Of a stretch of DNA of 62,046 bases, positions 19,145-29,312 are shown piece by piece (the first letter of the stretch is position 1; each line of letters opens with the position of its first letter). The translations under genes and the position numbers were made by a program. The notes beneath the pieces are model-generated. The model did no database searches. It had not been told where the DNA came from and was given only the letters and a program-made list of their open reading frames with translations. This stretch comes from Thiotrichaceae bacterium (lineage in GTDB: Bacteria; Pseudomonadota; Gammaproteobacteria; Thiotrichales; Thiotrichaceae). Location: the NCBI GenBank assembly GCA_015486375.1, contig WFRR01000052.1, positions 1 through 62,046 of the forward strand. The letters run 5' to 3'.

Positions 19145-19344
19145 TAAAATTTTTATATAATGCGAAGATGTTTTCTTCACCATGATTAGCGATTTTTTGA
19201 TACACTCGGTGGTCGATTTTTTAGATAGCTTTTGTGTCAAACCTATAATCGATCAATATTTATTGAATGACTGAGAAGTCATATGCTTACCAAAAATAGA
19301 AAATAAGAAATATATCAAGACAATGCACCACGGAGTATTATTAC

Positions 19345-20802
19345 ATGCATTTTAATAAAAAGTTGCTATCAGGGCTAATCTCAGCGGTTTGCATTGGATT
19401 TGCTGTTAGTCTCAGTATCAATGCTTATGCCGAAAAACCGCAAGCAAGCACAACAGCAGCCCACTTACCTCTCAAAGAATTACAAGCATTTTCTGAAGTT
19501 TATGCCCGTATAAAACAGGATTACGTTGAAAATGTTGATGATAAAAAATTAATTACTGATGCTATTCGTGGCATGTTAAGTGGTTTAGATCCTCATTCAG
19601 CTTACCTTGATGAAGATGACTTTACCGAACTACAAGTAGGAACGAGTGGTGAATTTGGTGGTTTAGGCATAGAAGTAGGAATGGAAGATGGCTTTGTGAA
19701 AGTTATTTCCCCTATTGATGATACCCCTGCACAAAAAGCAGGTTTAAAACCTGGTGACTTAATTATTCGCTTGAATGATACTCCTGTAAAAGGTATGAGT
19801 TTGAGTGATGCTGTTAAAGTCATGCGAGGTAAACCTAAGTCTAAAATTATTCTAACTATCGTACGTGAAGGCGCACCTAAGCCCTTCAAAGTCACGATTA
19901 TCCGTGATGTGATTAAAGTTAAAAGTGTTAAAAAACGCCTATTAGAAAAAGGTTATGGTTACTTACGTATTACCAGTTTCCAGTCTAAAACCACTCAAGG
20001 TGTTATTGATGCAGTGGCTGACTTGAATAAGGAAAATAAGCTTAAATTAAAAGGGCTGGTTATCGATTTGCGTAATAATCCTGGTGGTGTGCTACATGCC
20101 GCTGTGGGTGTTTCTGATAATTTCCTTGATTCGGGTAAAATTGTTTATACTGACGGACGTATTAGTGACTCGAAGATGGAATACTTTGCTCAAAAGGGTG
20201 ACGTGCTAGACGGTGCGCCCATTATTGTATTGGTGAACCAAGGCTCAGCTTCTGCATCTGAAATTGTTGCGGGTGCATTGCAAGATCATAAACGTGCGCT
20301 GATTGTCGGTAAGAAAACTTTTGGTAAGGGATCAGTACAAACTGTCTTACCTTTAGATGAAAAAACAGCAGTAAAAATAACGACAGCTCGTTATTTCACG
20401 CCATCAGGACGTTCCATTCAGGCTTCGGGGATTATTCCTGATATTCCTGTCGAACCACTTAAAGTAACGGGTTCAGATAAAAACGAAGGGCTAGAAGTTT
20501 TAACAGAAGCGAGTTTATCAGGTCATCTTGATAATCCTAATACTCAGAAAAAGGATGAAGTAGAAAAACCTAAATCAGAAACTACGAATGATGAGTCAAA
20601 TACCGATAACACGTCGGATACTAATAGTAATAATGACAAGAGTGAGACTAAAGAATCAGATTCAGGTAAGAGTCAGTCGGATAAAAAAGATAAAGATTCT
20701 GGCAAATCGCTAGCAGAAAAAGACTATCAGCTTTACGAAGCCCTTAACTTACTCAAGAGTATGGATTTAATCCAGAATCACTTGAATAAAGCTAAGGAGT
20801 AG
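19345..20802 (+). CDS. ctpA: Carboxyl-terminal processing protease CtpA (S41 family)
   Basis: Periplasmic serine protease with an N-terminal signal peptide ending ...SINAYA. A PDZ domain (about 90-170, with LGIEVGMEDGFVKVISPIDDTPAQKAGLKPGD) precedes the S41 catalytic fold with the nucleophile in GSASASEIVAGALQDH and the lysine in GKKTFGKGSVQ. GGA and a GGAG-type ribosome-binding site precede ATG 19345. The last 85 residues include a Ser/Asp/Lys/Thr-rich low-complexity linker before a short predicted helix (KDYQLYEALNLLKSM). It follows envC, with which it is probably co-regulated in cell-wall remodelling; the order envC-ctpA is common in gammaproteobacteria. Confidence 0.93.
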   Translation: MHFNKKLLSGLISAVCIGFAVSLSINAYAEKPQASTTAAHLPLKELQAFSEVYARIKQDYVENVDDKKLITDAIRGMLSGLDPHSAYLDEDDFTELQVGTSGEFGGLGIEVGMEDGFVKVISPIDDTPAQKAGLKPGDLIIRLNDTPVKGMSLSDAVKVMRGKPKSKIILTIVREGAPKPFKVTIIRDVIKVKSVKKRLLEKGYGYLRITSFQSKTTQGVIDAVADLNKENKLKLKGLVIDLRNNPGGVLHAAVGVSDNFLDSGKIVYTDGRISDSKMEYFAQKGDVLDGAPIIVLVNQGSASASEIVAGALQDHKRALIVGKKTFGKGSVQTVLPLDEKTAVKITTARYFTPSGRSIQASGIIPDIPVEPLKVTGSDKNEGLEVLTEASLSGHLDNPNTQKKDEVEKPKSETTNDESNTDNTSDTNSNNDKSETKESDSGKSQSDKKDKDSGKSLAEKDYQLYEALNLLKSMDLIQNHLNKAKE

Positions 20803-20810
20803 CCTTCACT

Positions 20811-20850
20811 AAACCCTGAAACAAAAAACCTGTGTTATTGTTCAGGGTTT
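20811..20850 (+). terminator. Possible terminator after ctpA
   Basis: Inverted repeat AAACCCTGAA / TTCAGGGTTT with a 20-base loop, followed by a T-rich stretch (ATTACATTTTTC). The large loop makes it a moderate candidate. Confidence 0.5.
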
Positions 20851-20885
20851 ATTACATTTTTCAAAAGATCAACAGGTAAATTTCT

Positions 20886-21554
20886 ATGTCCTTAGAAAAA
20901 GCACGCTTTAATATGATTGAGCAACAAATTCGTCCATGGGATGTTTTGGACTTTGATGTATTAGCAACCTTAAAGTCAGTTCCTAGAGAAAATTTTGTAC
21001 CCAACATACACCGTTCCCTCGCATTTGCTGATATAGAAGTTCCTCTGGGTCATGGTGAAACAATGATGCATCCACGGGTTGAAGGTAAAGTATTGCAAGA
21101 GTTAGCGATTTTACCCAGTGATACTTGCTTGGAAATTGGTACAGGCAGTGGCTATTTAACCGCGTGTTTAGCTAAACTTTCTACACATGTTCATAGCGTA
21201 GAAATTCATGAAGATCTATCCCATATTGCCCAGAATAATTTAGATTCCATCGGTGTAATGAATGCTAGTCTAATGGTAGGTGATGCTGCTAACGATTGGC
21301 AAACACAGCCTAATTTATACAATGTGATTGCCATTACAGCATCCATGCCCCGTTATAATAAACGTTATGAAAAGAAGTTAGCCGTGGGGGGACGATTATT
21401 TGTCGTTGTGGGTAGTGAGAATAGTACCCAACCCATGCAAGCAATATTAGTAACCCGAGTTACCCCCAGTCAATTTTTGCGTGTAAGTTTATTAGAGATG
21501 CCTTTAAAACCACTGATTATGCAGGAAAGAGAAGAACCTGCTTTTGTTTTTTAA
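20886..21554 (+). CDS. Pcm-like protein-L-isoaspartate O-methyltransferase family protein
   Basis: SAM-dependent methyltransferase of the PCMT family. The family start ARFNMIEQQIRPW, the PRENFVP motif, the GHGETMMHPRV stretch and the SAM-binding motif LEIGTGSGYLTACLA are visible. It is the short form, related to the Pcm paralogue found next to tolC in many proteobacteria rather than the surE-linked one; in that group the substrate is unclear. It starts 80 bases after ctpA, behind a possible terminator, and is convergent with trkH. Confidence 0.85.
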   Translation: MSLEKARFNMIEQQIRPWDVLDFDVLATLKSVPRENFVPNIHRSLAFADIEVPLGHGETMMHPRVEGKVLQELAILPSDTCLEIGTGSGYLTACLAKLSTHVHSVEIHEDLSHIAQNNLDSIGVMNASLMVGDAANDWQTQPNLYNVIAITASMPRYNKRYEKKLAVGGRLFVVVGSENSTQPMQAILVTRVTPSQFLRVSLLEMPLKPLIMQEREEPAFVF

Positions 21555-21582
21555 ATTGCGTTAATTAGAATAGATAACGGTT

Positions 21583-21630
21583 AATAGCTTTACTCATTTG
21601 TTTATTTAGATATAAATGAGCGAAGCTATT
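21583..21630. terminator. Stem-loop between convergent pcm-like gene and trkH
   Basis: AATAGCTTTACTCATTT pairs with AAATGAGCGAAGCTATT across a 14-base loop with one G-U and one mismatch (17-bp stem). It lies between convergent stops and is a plausible bidirectional terminator, although the T-run begins only after about 12 bases. Confidence 0.5.
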
Positions 21631-21655
21631 CATGCTGAAAAAGTATTTTTTCACA

Positions 21656-23119
21656 TTATTTACGCCAAAAAGCAGGCGTTAAAATTACCAATAAAGTGAA
21701 TATTTCCAAACGTCCCATTAACATAGCTAGACACAATAACCACTTGCTAAAGTCATTCATGGTATGAAAATTTTCGGCGACTTCACCTAGACCTGGTCCT
21801 AAATTGTTGAGTGTTGCAACAACGGCAGAGAAAGCGGTGGTGTGATCGACTCCACTCATCATTACCAATAGCATAAATGTAACAAATAGAACAATATATA
21901 CAGCAAAAAACCCCCATACGGCTTGCACAACTCTTTCAGGCACAGGTTTACGATTGATTTTAATAGATAGTTTTGCTCTTGGATGAATCAAACGATAAAT
22001 TTCACGATTCCCCTGTTTAAACAGCAATAAGACGCGAACAACTTTCATCCCTCCTGCGGTAGAACCAGCACAACCGCCAATAAAGCTCGCAAATAAGAGT
22101 AAGACAGGCAAAAATCCTGGCCACTCACTGTAATTGGTTGTAGTAAAGCCAGTGGTCGTCATAATCGAAACGACCTGAAAAATAGCTTGCCGTATGGATT
22201 CATCAAGACTCAGTAATTTATCAATGTCAGAAGAAAGGTATAAATAAGGGATGGAGACAATAATCAATCCGCTTAAGATAGCAATATAGGTTTTAAATTC
22301 AGAATCCATAAAGTAGACACTGGGTCTTAAGGTACGCCAAGCCGTAAAATGTAATCCGAAGTTCACCCCTGCTAATAACATAAACACCACGGCAATGGCT
22401 TCTATAAAGCTACTATCATAAAAGCCGATACTACTGTCATGGGTTGAAAAACCGCCGATTGCCACCGTACTAAATGCATGTCCAATGGCATTAAACCATG
22501 ACATACCCGCAAATTTATACATTAATAAACAAGCAACGGTAAGAATAAGGTAGATATACCAGAGTAGTTTGGCTGTCTCTTTGATACGTGGAGTCAGTTT
22601 AGAATCTTTAATTGGTCCGGGAGTTTCAGCCCGATAAAGCTGCATTCCACCCACACCCAACATGGGTAAAATCGCTACAGCTAAGACAATAATCCCCATA
22701 CCACCTAACCATTGTAATTCTTGTCGATAAAATAGAATGGAGCGGGGCAATGCATCTAAACCTGTAATAACGGTTGCACCTGTTGTGGTCAAACCTGATA
22801 TTGATTCAAATACTGCATCGGTAACAGAAAGGTTAACTGTTTTGTCTAAAAGAAAAGGAATAGCTCCTGTGAGACCGAGTACTAACCAAAATAGCACGAC
22901 AATTAAAAAACCATCTTTTAGACGCAGTTCATTTTTTCTATGTCGTACAGGAAACCATAAAAAAATACCGATCAAAGCGACAATAAAAAAGCCGTCAATA
23001 AACGGCATAAGACTGTCTTCTTCTTCAAATATAATGCCAACCCCAATAGGCGGCAATAAGGTTAGGCTAAATACAAGAATTAATAAGCCAAGAACACGTT
23101 GTATAACCAGAAACTGCAC
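21656..23119 (-). CDS. trkH: Trk system potassium uptake protein TrkH
   Basis: Inner-membrane K+ translocating subunit with about ten hydrophobic segments and four pore repeats. Selectivity-loop signatures are visible: SGLTTTGATV, STVAIGGFSTHDSSI, SIMTTTGFTTTNYSEWP and the final AVVATLNNLGPGLG. The GGCAGSTAGGMKVVR stretch is strongly conserved in the family. At 487 residues its length is normal. It follows trkA by 22 bases and is the last gene of the tonB-to-trkH minus-strand run. Confidence 0.95.
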   Translation of the reverse strand: MQFLVIQRVLGLLILVFSLTLLPPIGVGIIFEEEDSLMPFIDGFFIVALIGIFLWFPVRHRKNELRLKDGFLIVVLFWLVLGLTGAIPFLLDKTVNLSVTDAVFESISGLTTTGATVITGLDALPRSILFYRQELQWLGGMGIIVLAVAILPMLGVGGMQLYRAETPGPIKDSKLTPRIKETAKLLWYIYLILTVACLLMYKFAGMSWFNAIGHAFSTVAIGGFSTHDSSIGFYDSSFIEAIAVVFMLLAGVNFGLHFTAWRTLRPSVYFMDSEFKTYIAILSGLIIVSIPYLYLSSDIDKLLSLDESIRQAIFQVVSIMTTTGFTTTNYSEWPGFLPVLLLFASFIGGCAGSTAGGMKVVRVLLLFKQGNREIYRLIHPRAKLSIKINRKPVPERVVQAVWGFFAVYIVLFVTFMLLVMMSGVDHTTAFSAVVATLNNLGPGLGEVAENFHTMNDFSKWLLCLAMLMGRLEIFTLLVILTPAFWRK

Positions 23120-23141
23120 AGGCTTTATCTTCGCTTAGGGT

Positions 23142-24518
23142 TTAAAAAAAGGTAATACCAACCTGAAATAGTTTTTCTACCGCAGGAATATAACGCTTAT
23201 CAGAAAGTAGCATAATAATATGATCTTCCGCTTCTATCACAATATCATCAGAAGCAATAATGACCTGTTTATTTCTCACAATAGCTCCAATTGTAGTGGT
23301 CGGGGGTAATTTTATCTTGGCAAGTTTTTGCCCGATAACACGTGAAGTTCTATTATCACCATGAGCAATAACCTCAATTGCTTCTGCAGCACCTCTGCGT
23401 AATGAATACACAGAAACAATATCACCACGTCGAACATGGGTCAGTAAAGCACCGATGGTGACTTGTTGGGGTGAGATAGCTAAATCAATTGTGCTGGTTT
23501 CAACTAAATCCATATAGCTGGCTCGATTAATTAAAGCAATAACTCGTCTTGCTCCGAGCCGCTTGGCTAACATGGCGGAGAGAATATTGGCTTCATCATC
23601 ATTGGTTAAAGTTAAAAAGACATCAATATTTTCAATATTTTCTTCTAATAAAAGTGATTCATCTGCCGCATCACCTTCTAAAACAATGGTTTTATCTAAT
23701 ATCTCAGCTAAATAGGAGGCACGTTGGCTATCAACTTCAATAATTTTTACATGGTAACGGGCAACTTCTAATAAATGGGCTAAACGACGACCAATACTCC
23801 CTCCTCCTGCAATCATAATACGCTTATAAGGTTTATCCAATTTGCGTAGTTCGCTAATCAGGGTACGAACATGATTAGGCGCAGCTAGAAAAAAAACTTC
23901 ATCATTACTATTAATAATGGTGGATTCATTGGGAATAATCGCGCGTCCGCCGCGAAAAATAGTCAATATTTTACTTTTTACACTGGGCATACTGGTCTGG
24001 AGTTTACCTAGCTTACAGCCGACTAAAGGCGCACCATGATAAGCTTTCACAGCAACCAGTTGTATATGCCCTTCCGCAAAATCAAGTACCTGTAATGCTC
24101 CAGGGTGCTTCATTAAACGATAAATATAGTCGGTGACTAACTGCTCTGGACTAATCAGTACATCAATTGGAATCGCATTATTGGTAAATAATTCAGGGTA
24201 TTTAAGATATTCTGAAGAGCGAATACGGGCTAGTTTCGTAGGGGTATGGTAAAGGCTATAGGCAATTTGACAGGCAACAATATTGGTTTCATCATTATTC
24301 GTAACTGCAATTAACATCTCTGCATCTTCAATGCCTGAGTTTTCTAATACTGTCGGGTGTGATGCAATGCCCAGTTGAGTACGAATATCCAACTTATCTT
24401 GTAATGTCCGTAATGCTGAGAGGCGTTGATCTACAATGGTTACGTCATGCTCTTCTTGTACTAAGCTTTCTGCTAATGAACGCCCTACTTGCCCTGCCCC
24501 GAGAATAATTATTTTCAT
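23142..24518 (-). CDS. trkA: Trk system potassium uptake protein TrkA
   Basis: Cytoplasmic regulatory subunit binding nucleotide, with two RCK (KTN plus TrkA-C) units. The first Rossmann motif is IILGAGQVGRSLAESLVQEEHDVTIVD at the N-terminus and the second IMIAGGGSIGRRLAHLLE at about 235. It gates TrkH depending on NAD(H)/ATP. Its 458 residues match the family. It lies between ntrX and trkH, the typical gammaproteobacterial order. Confidence 0.95.
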   Translation of the reverse strand: MKIIILGAGQVGRSLAESLVQEEHDVTIVDQRLSALRTLQDKLDIRTQLGIASHPTVLENSGIEDAEMLIAVTNNDETNIVACQIAYSLYHTPTKLARIRSSEYLKYPELFTNNAIPIDVLISPEQLVTDYIYRLMKHPGALQVLDFAEGHIQLVAVKAYHGAPLVGCKLGKLQTSMPSVKSKILTIFRGGRAIIPNESTIINSNDEVFFLAAPNHVRTLISELRKLDKPYKRIMIAGGGSIGRRLAHLLEVARYHVKIIEVDSQRASYLAEILDKTIVLEGDAADESLLLEENIENIDVFLTLTNDDEANILSAMLAKRLGARRVIALINRASYMDLVETSTIDLAISPQQVTIGALLTHVRRGDIVSVYSLRRGAAEAIEVIAHGDNRTSRVIGQKLAKIKLPPTTTIGAIVRNKQVIIASDDIVIEAEDHIIMLLSDKRYIPAVEKLFQVGITFF

Positions 24519-24566
24519 ATTATTATTAATTCACCGATGAGGTCTCTTATAATTATTCGATATCAG

Positions 24567-25961
24567 TTAGTTACGCCCATATTTTTTAGGATCAATATTC
24601 AAAGTTCGCATCTTTCGATACAAATGCGTCCGTTCCATTTTTACTCGCTCTGCTAATTTGCTCACATTACCTTTAGTCTGCTGTAATTGATACACCAAAT
24701 AATCATGTTCAAATTGTTCTCGGGCTTGACGTAAAGGCATATCAAATAAGTTCTCAGGAATTTTACCAATGCCATAACTATAAATAGGGACTTGAGAGCC
24801 CAATGCTTCCTCTACTTCATCTTGGTTAACTTCGTAGTCTGCACCAATAATTAACAGACGTTGCACCAAATTACTCAACTCTTTAATATTACCGAGCCAT
24901 GTATGTGAGCGTAAAAAATTTTGTGCGGGTAAAGAAAAATGTCGATAAGGCAAGCCTTCTTGCACAGTTAAATTATCGACATAAAAATTGAGTAATTCAG
25001 GTATATCTTCGGGATGTTCACGCAGAGGCGGAATAAGTAACGGAACAATATTCAGTTGATAATAAAGTTCTGCATTAAAGCTCCCAAGCTCAACATCATC
25101 ACGTAAATCATGATCTGACGCTGTAAAAATAATGGTATTTAAACTTAGCCATTCTTTGCCATTAATACGTTTAAATTTCTTTTCTTTTAAAGCCGTGAGT
25201 AGATATAGCTGCGTTTCTTGGTCTAAATTAGCAATATTAGATAAATATAACGTTCCGCCACTGGCTTTATCCAGTAAACCAAAGTGTATTTTATCAGGGG
25301 CTTCTTCCCAACCAAAAATTTCACGTCCCATATCACCGTGGCTCATCGCATTGACGGAGGCGGTTTCAAAAGCTCGATTAGTTCGCGCACTGTGACTGTG
25401 AATATATTGTGCAAAAACTTCTTTGCCGACCCCAGATTCACCATAAAATAAAACAGAGGTATTGTGTTTCGCAATTTGTTTTGCTTGTTTTTTCAAATTA
25501 AGAATAGTTTCACTCGAACCAATCGGGGCTTGCATTCGGGTGACTTTCTTGCGTAAACCTTTATTTTCCTGTTCTAACTGTGAAGCATGCAGTGCATGTT
25601 CAATAGTTAATAAAGTTTTTGCTAATGAAAGTGGTTTTTCGATAAAATCATAAGCACCTAAACGGGTGGCTTCAACCGCCGTTTCAATGGTGGCATGACC
25701 TGACATCATAATAACAGGACAACATAAATTGTTATTTTCACTCCAGCTTTTTAATAATGAAATGCCATCTTCACCGGGCATCCAAATATCCAATAAAACC
25801 AAATCTGTTTTACGAGAGCGATAGATATTTTTAGCTTGCGAAGCATTTTCTGCCACACTGACTTCATAACCTTCATCTTCCAAAATCTCACTGAGTAGAT
25901 TACGAATATCAGGTTCATCATCTACCACTAATATATATTGTGCTGTCATTTTTATACTCAA
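24567..25961 (-). CDS. ntrX: NtrX-type response regulator with degenerate AAA+ domain
   Basis: REC domain (residues 5-125, intact phosphoacceptor in LVLLDIWMPGEDG), an AAA+ domain (about 140-380) and a C-terminal Fis-type HTH (NVSKLAERVKMERTHLYRKM). Walker A GESGVGKE is intact, but Walker B reads GGTLYLSNI rather than GGTLFLDEI, the two arginine-finger positions read FNAELYYQLN instead of FREDLYYRLN, and the GAFTGA loop that contacts sigma-54 is missing (FGWEEAPDKIHFG). This protein probably cannot act as a sigma-54 ATPase, and may regulate by DNA binding alone, as noted for other NtrX proteins lacking GAFTGA. No ntrY kinase gene is adjacent: pyrX lies 6 bases upstream. Confidence 0.85.
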   Translation of the reverse strand: MSIKMTAQYILVVDDEPDIRNLLSEILEDEGYEVSVAENASQAKNIYRSRKTDLVLLDIWMPGEDGISLLKSWSENNNLCCPVIMMSGHATIETAVEATRLGAYDFIEKPLSLAKTLLTIEHALHASQLEQENKGLRKKVTRMQAPIGSSETILNLKKQAKQIAKHNTSVLFYGESGVGKEVFAQYIHSHSARTNRAFETASVNAMSHGDMGREIFGWEEAPDKIHFGLLDKASGGTLYLSNIANLDQETQLYLLTALKEKKFKRINGKEWLSLNTIIFTASDHDLRDDVELGSFNAELYYQLNIVPLLIPPLREHPEDIPELLNFYVDNLTVQEGLPYRHFSLPAQNFLRSHTWLGNIKELSNLVQRLLIIGADYEVNQDEVEEALGSQVPIYSYGIGKIPENLFDMPLRQAREQFEHDYLVYQLQQTKGNVSKLAERVKMERTHLYRKMRTLNIDPKKYGRN

Positions 25962-25967
25962 ATTCCT

Positions 25968-27284
25968 TTAGTTCTTACTATAGACCATTTTACCTGCAAG
26001 CAAGGTATTAATTACTTCTCCAGAAAACCATTGTCCTAAAAAAGGTGTGTTCTTTCCATCACTTAACATCAACTCAGCTTCTAAGCACCAAAATGCATCG
26101 GGATCAAAAATAACTAAATCTGCATTTGAGCCACAGCGTAACTGACCTGCATCAATGTTTAGAATTTTAGCAGGATTCAGACTAATTAATTTTAATGCAT
26201 GAGATAAATCAAATACACCTTCTTCAACCAGTTTTAAGGTTAAAGGCAACAAGGTTTCTAAACCTGAAATACCAATTTCGGTTTGTTGAAAGGGGGCAAG
26301 CTTAGCGTCAATTTCATGCGGTTGATGATCGGAGCAAATAGCATCAATCACACCGTCTGCAAGTCCTTGTCGTAAGGCATTTTTATCTCGTTCACTCCGT
26401 AAAGGCGGATAGGTATGACAAAGTGGATTAAAGTGCATAATATCAATATCTGTCAAAAATAGTTGATGCGCTGCAACATCGGCGGTAATGGGTAGACCTT
26501 GTTTTTTACCGTATTCAATTAATTTAACACTGGCTGCACTGGATAAACGACAAAAATGGGTTTTTGCCCCTGTGGCTTCCACTAATGTCAAAGCTTGTGC
26601 TAACGCCGCACTTTCAGCCGCGACAGGAATACTTGGTAAACCGACCCGAGTAGCGACACTACCCGCATGAACACAGCCTTTTTGTGCCAAAGAATGTTCT
26701 AACGGGTGGATAAAAACTTTTAAATCATGCGTACTCGCATATTTCATCGCCATATGTAAAGTATGTAAGTCTTTTAACGGTTGCAAACCATTACTAACCC
26801 CCACACAGTTCGCTTGCTTTAAGCCTCCCATATTACTCAGCGTTTCACCTTTCAAATCCTGAGTTAAATTACCAATCACTTCAATATGTGCGGTAGCCGA
26901 CCGCTGATTAATTTCGTGGATCAAATTTACATTGGCAGTATTATTGACCAAGACACGGGGTTCAGGCTGAAAACATAATGTAGTAATACCTGCACTGGCA
27001 GCAGCGTATGTTTCCGATTTGATACTGGCTTTATAACTCGCTCCTGGTTCGCGTAAGTAAGTCGCTAAATCGACTAACCCCGCAAATACAAGCTTCTCTT
27101 TTGCATCAATATAGGATTTTGATAATGTATTTTGAATATTTTTACTAAAATTAGGTTTGAGGTGACTGAGACTAATTTCGCTAATCTTGCCCGCTGTGAT
27201 ATTAATATCATAGGATTGATCATCAGAATGTATCGCTTGCTTAGCAGGATCAAGTAGCCGTGCATTAAAAATTTTATCAATCAT
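25968..27284 (-). CDS. pyrX: Inactive dihydroorotase-like protein (PyrX/PyrC')
   Basis: Member of the class I dihydroorotase family that lacks metal ligands: the normal PGLVDxHxHLREPG is [14 protein letters not shown], and the conserved TxHHL region reads [11 protein letters not shown]. It keeps downstream parts such as [12 protein letters not shown]. In pseudomonads the equivalent inactive protein is a structural partner of aspartate transcarbamoylase, and its adjacency to pyrB (ATGA overlap) supports that role. Catalytically active dihydroorotase must be encoded elsewhere. Confidence 0.87.
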   Translation of the reverse strand: MIDKIFNARLLDPAKQAIHSDDQSYDINITAGKISEISLSHLKPNFSKNIQNTLSKSYIDAKEKLVFAGLVDLATYLREPGASYKASIKSETYAAASAGITTLCFQPEPRVLVNNTANVNLIHEINQRSATAHIEVIGNLTQDLKGETLSNMGGLKQANCVGVSNGLQPLKDLHTLHMAMKYASTHDLKVFIHPLEHSLAQKGCVHAGSVATRVGLPSIPVAAESAALAQALTLVEATGAKTHFCRLSSAASVKLIEYGKKQGLPITADVAAHQLFLTDIDIMHFNPLCHTYPPLRSERDKNALRQGLADGVIDAICSDHQPHEIDAKLAPFQQTEIGISGLETLLPLTLKLVEEGVFDLSHALKLISLNPAKILNIDAGQLRCGSNADLVIFDPDAFWCLEAELMLSDGKNTPFLGQWFSGEVINTLLAGKMVYSKN

Positions 27285-28318
27285 ATTGCTATCCGTGTTT
27301 GCTCCTGTTGTTGAGTTTGCATTACCATTGACATAATCGCCATACGAATAGCCACGCCATTGGTCACCTGATTTAAAATCACAGATTGTTTACCATCGGC
27401 AACCCGTGAATCAATTTCTACACCACGATTTGCAGGGCCAGGGTGCATGACAATCGCATCGGGTTTTGCCAATTTTAAGCGTTCTTCTGTTAAACCATAA
27501 AACTTATAAAATTCTTGTTCTGATGGCAATAACGCAGCTTGCATTCGTTCTTTTTGTAAACGCAACATAATAATGACATCGACATCTTTAAGCCCCTGAT
27601 CTATATCTGAATAAATATTTTCAGGGCGTACACCTAAATCTTCAATGCCAATCGGTATTAATGTTTTGGGTGCAATCACACGTATTTCACCTGTAGCGAG
27701 AATAGATAGCGCGTGAATTTGAGAACGTGCCACTCGGGAATGAAGAATGTCTCCCACAATAGCGACTTTAAGGGGTTGAAAAGAAGGTTTATGTTGGCGA
27801 ATCGTTAACATATCTAGCATTGCTTGAGTTGGATGAGCATGATGACCATCACCTGCATTCAATACACTAATATGAGGCGCACAATAGCGCGCAATAAAAT
27901 TGGCTGTACCACTGTGTTGATGTCGAACCACAAAAATATCAATATTCATCGCTTCTAAATTACGAATCGTATCCAATAAGCTTTCCCCTTTACTGGTCGC
28001 AGAGGTACGTATATCTAAATTGAATACATCAGCAGAGAGACGTTTTGCAGCTAACTCAAATGTTGTCCGTGTACGAGTGGAATTTTCAAAAAATAGATTC
28101 ATCACTGTTTTGCCCTGTAACAATGAATATTGCTTTTGAATCCTATTGGGTTGAGTGACAAAGCTTTCTGCACGATCAAGAATTTCTTCTAATAAGAGTG
28201 GCGATAAGGTTTCAACGGTTAAAAAATGCTTGAGTTGACGCTGTGCATTGAGCTGCATTGTCGATGGTAATTCGTCAGGCACATTGAGGCGTTGATTAAT
28301 AAGGTGATCTCTATCCAT
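27281..28318 (-). CDS. pyrB: Aspartate carbamoyltransferase catalytic subunit
   Basis: Second step of pyrimidine synthesis: carbamoyl phosphate plus aspartate gives carbamoyl aspartate. The carbamoyl-phosphate site [28 protein letters not shown] and the C-terminal [17 protein letters not shown] are clear. The N-terminus has a 30-residue extension before LLTVETL-like sequence, as in Pseudomonas-type class A enzymes that pair with PyrX. The start overlaps the ruvX stop by 8 bases and the stop overlaps the pyrX start. The regulator pyrR, present between ruvX and pyrB in pseudomonads, is absent. Confidence 0.94.
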   Translation of the reverse strand: MDRDHLINQRLNVPDELPSTMQLNAQRQLKHFLTVETLSPLLLEEILDRAESFVTQPNRIQKQYSLLQGKTVMNLFFENSTRTRTTFELAAKRLSADVFNLDIRTSATSKGESLLDTIRNLEAMNIDIFVVRHQHSGTANFIARYCAPHISVLNAGDGHHAHPTQAMLDMLTIRQHKPSFQPLKVAIVGDILHSRVARSQIHALSILATGEIRVIAPKTLIPIGIEDLGVRPENIYSDIDQGLKDVDVIIMLRLQKERMQAALLPSEQEFYKFYGLTEERLKLAKPDAIVMHPGPANRGVEIDSRVADGKQSVILNQVTNGVAIRMAIMSMVMQTQQQEQTRIAI

Positions 28319-28742
28319 TTAATTCTCTTAGTTGAAACCAATTTTCCAAAATAATGGCAGCCGCTAATTGATCAATTTCATTTTTATTGATTTTCTTTTT
28401 TCGCCCCTGTTGCCGAGACTGTTTTAAACGCTGTTCTGCCTCGCGTGAAGAAAGTTGTTCATTAATGGTTGCAATCGGCAATGAATAACGTCCTTCTAAT
28501 TGACGTGAAAAACGCAACGCCGCTTTGGTCATTTCACTGCTGCTACCATCCAAATGATACGGAACACCAACTACAAGTTGCTGAGGTCTCCACTCTTTAA
28601 TTAAGTTTGTGATCTTGTCCCAATTAGGCTGCTGTTGAATACTATTTAGTACACAATGAGGCGTTGCGATCATTGTAAATGTATTACCAATCGCCACTCC
28701 TGTACGCTGTTTACCAAAATCAAATGCGATTACACTACTCAT
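28311..28742 (-). CDS. ruvX: Putative Holliday junction resolvase RuvX (YqgF)
   Basis: Small RNase H-fold nuclease of the YqgF family, linked in bacteria to pre-16S rRNA 5' end processing and Holliday junctions. The first acidic motif is [15 protein letters not shown], followed by [16 protein letters not shown], then [14 protein letters not shown] and [17 protein letters not shown] with the final acidic residue. 143 residues, normal. Its start overlaps the algH stop (ATGA). Confidence 0.92.
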   Translation of the reverse strand: MSSVIAFDFGKQRTGVAIGNTFTMIATPHCVLNSIQQQPNWDKITNLIKEWRPQQLVVGVPYHLDGSSSEMTKAALRFSRQLEGRYSLPIATINEQLSSREAEQRLKQSRQQGRKKKINKNEIDQLAAAIILENWFQLRELNG

Positions 28743-29311
28743 GCATGCCCTGCTATATTAGAAAGTAAATTTAAATCAATACCTAAAATATTAGCTGCAC
28801 CATGCCAACGTTTTTTATAGGGCGTTTCAAACAGAATTTCTTGTGTGGCAGGAGAGGTTAGCCAAATATTTTCTTGAATTTCTTTTTCTAACTGTCCTGA
28901 TGACCAACCTGCACAGCCTAATGCTAAGAGAAAATGTTCAGGGCCTTCGCCTTTAGCAATATCCGTTAAAATATCACGGGAAGAAGTTAATGCGAGTTCA
29001 TCGGTGATGCTTAACGTGCTTTCCCATACTTTTTTAGTGTCATGTACAACGAAACCTTGTTCAGGTTGTACAGGCCCACCTAAAAATACGGGAATCTCAG
29101 CGAGATTGGTACTATTAGTCGATATATTTAATTGCTCAAATAAATCACCTAAATTGAAGTCCGCAGGACGATTGATCGTAATGCCAAATGCTCCCATTGT
29201 ATGACTTTGTTGACAAATGAGTGTCACTGTATGATCAAAGTTGGGGTCATTCATACAGGGCATTGCGATAAGAAATTGGTTTTTTAAATTTGATGCTTTA
29301 TCCATAACCAT
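28739..29311 (-). CDS. algH: AlgH/YqgE family protein
   Basis: UPF0301 protein of about 190 residues. Characteristic stretches: LKNQFLIAMPCMNDPNFDHTVTLICQ at the N-terminus, VFLGGPVQPEQGFVVH, and GCAGWSSGQLEKEIQENIWLT. It is a cytoplasmic protein of uncertain biochemical role; the name comes from a Pseudomonas alginate regulation screen. The order tonB-algH-ruvX-pyrB is shared with pseudomonads. Confidence 0.9.
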   Translation of the reverse strand: MVMDKASNLKNQFLIAMPCMNDPNFDHTVTLICQQSHTMGAFGITINRPADFNLGDLFEQLNISTNSTNLAEIPVFLGGPVQPEQGFVVHDTKKVWESTLSITDELALTSSRDILTDIAKGEGPEHFLLALGCAGWSSGQLEKEIQENIWLTSPATQEILFETPYKKRWHGAANILGIDLNLLSNIAGHA

Positions 29312-29312
29312 A

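Noticed and set aside
19267-19282. Small hairpin ATGACT-GAGA-AGTCAT before ctpA
   Set aside because: A 6-bp stem of low GC and no T-run; not distinguishable from chance.
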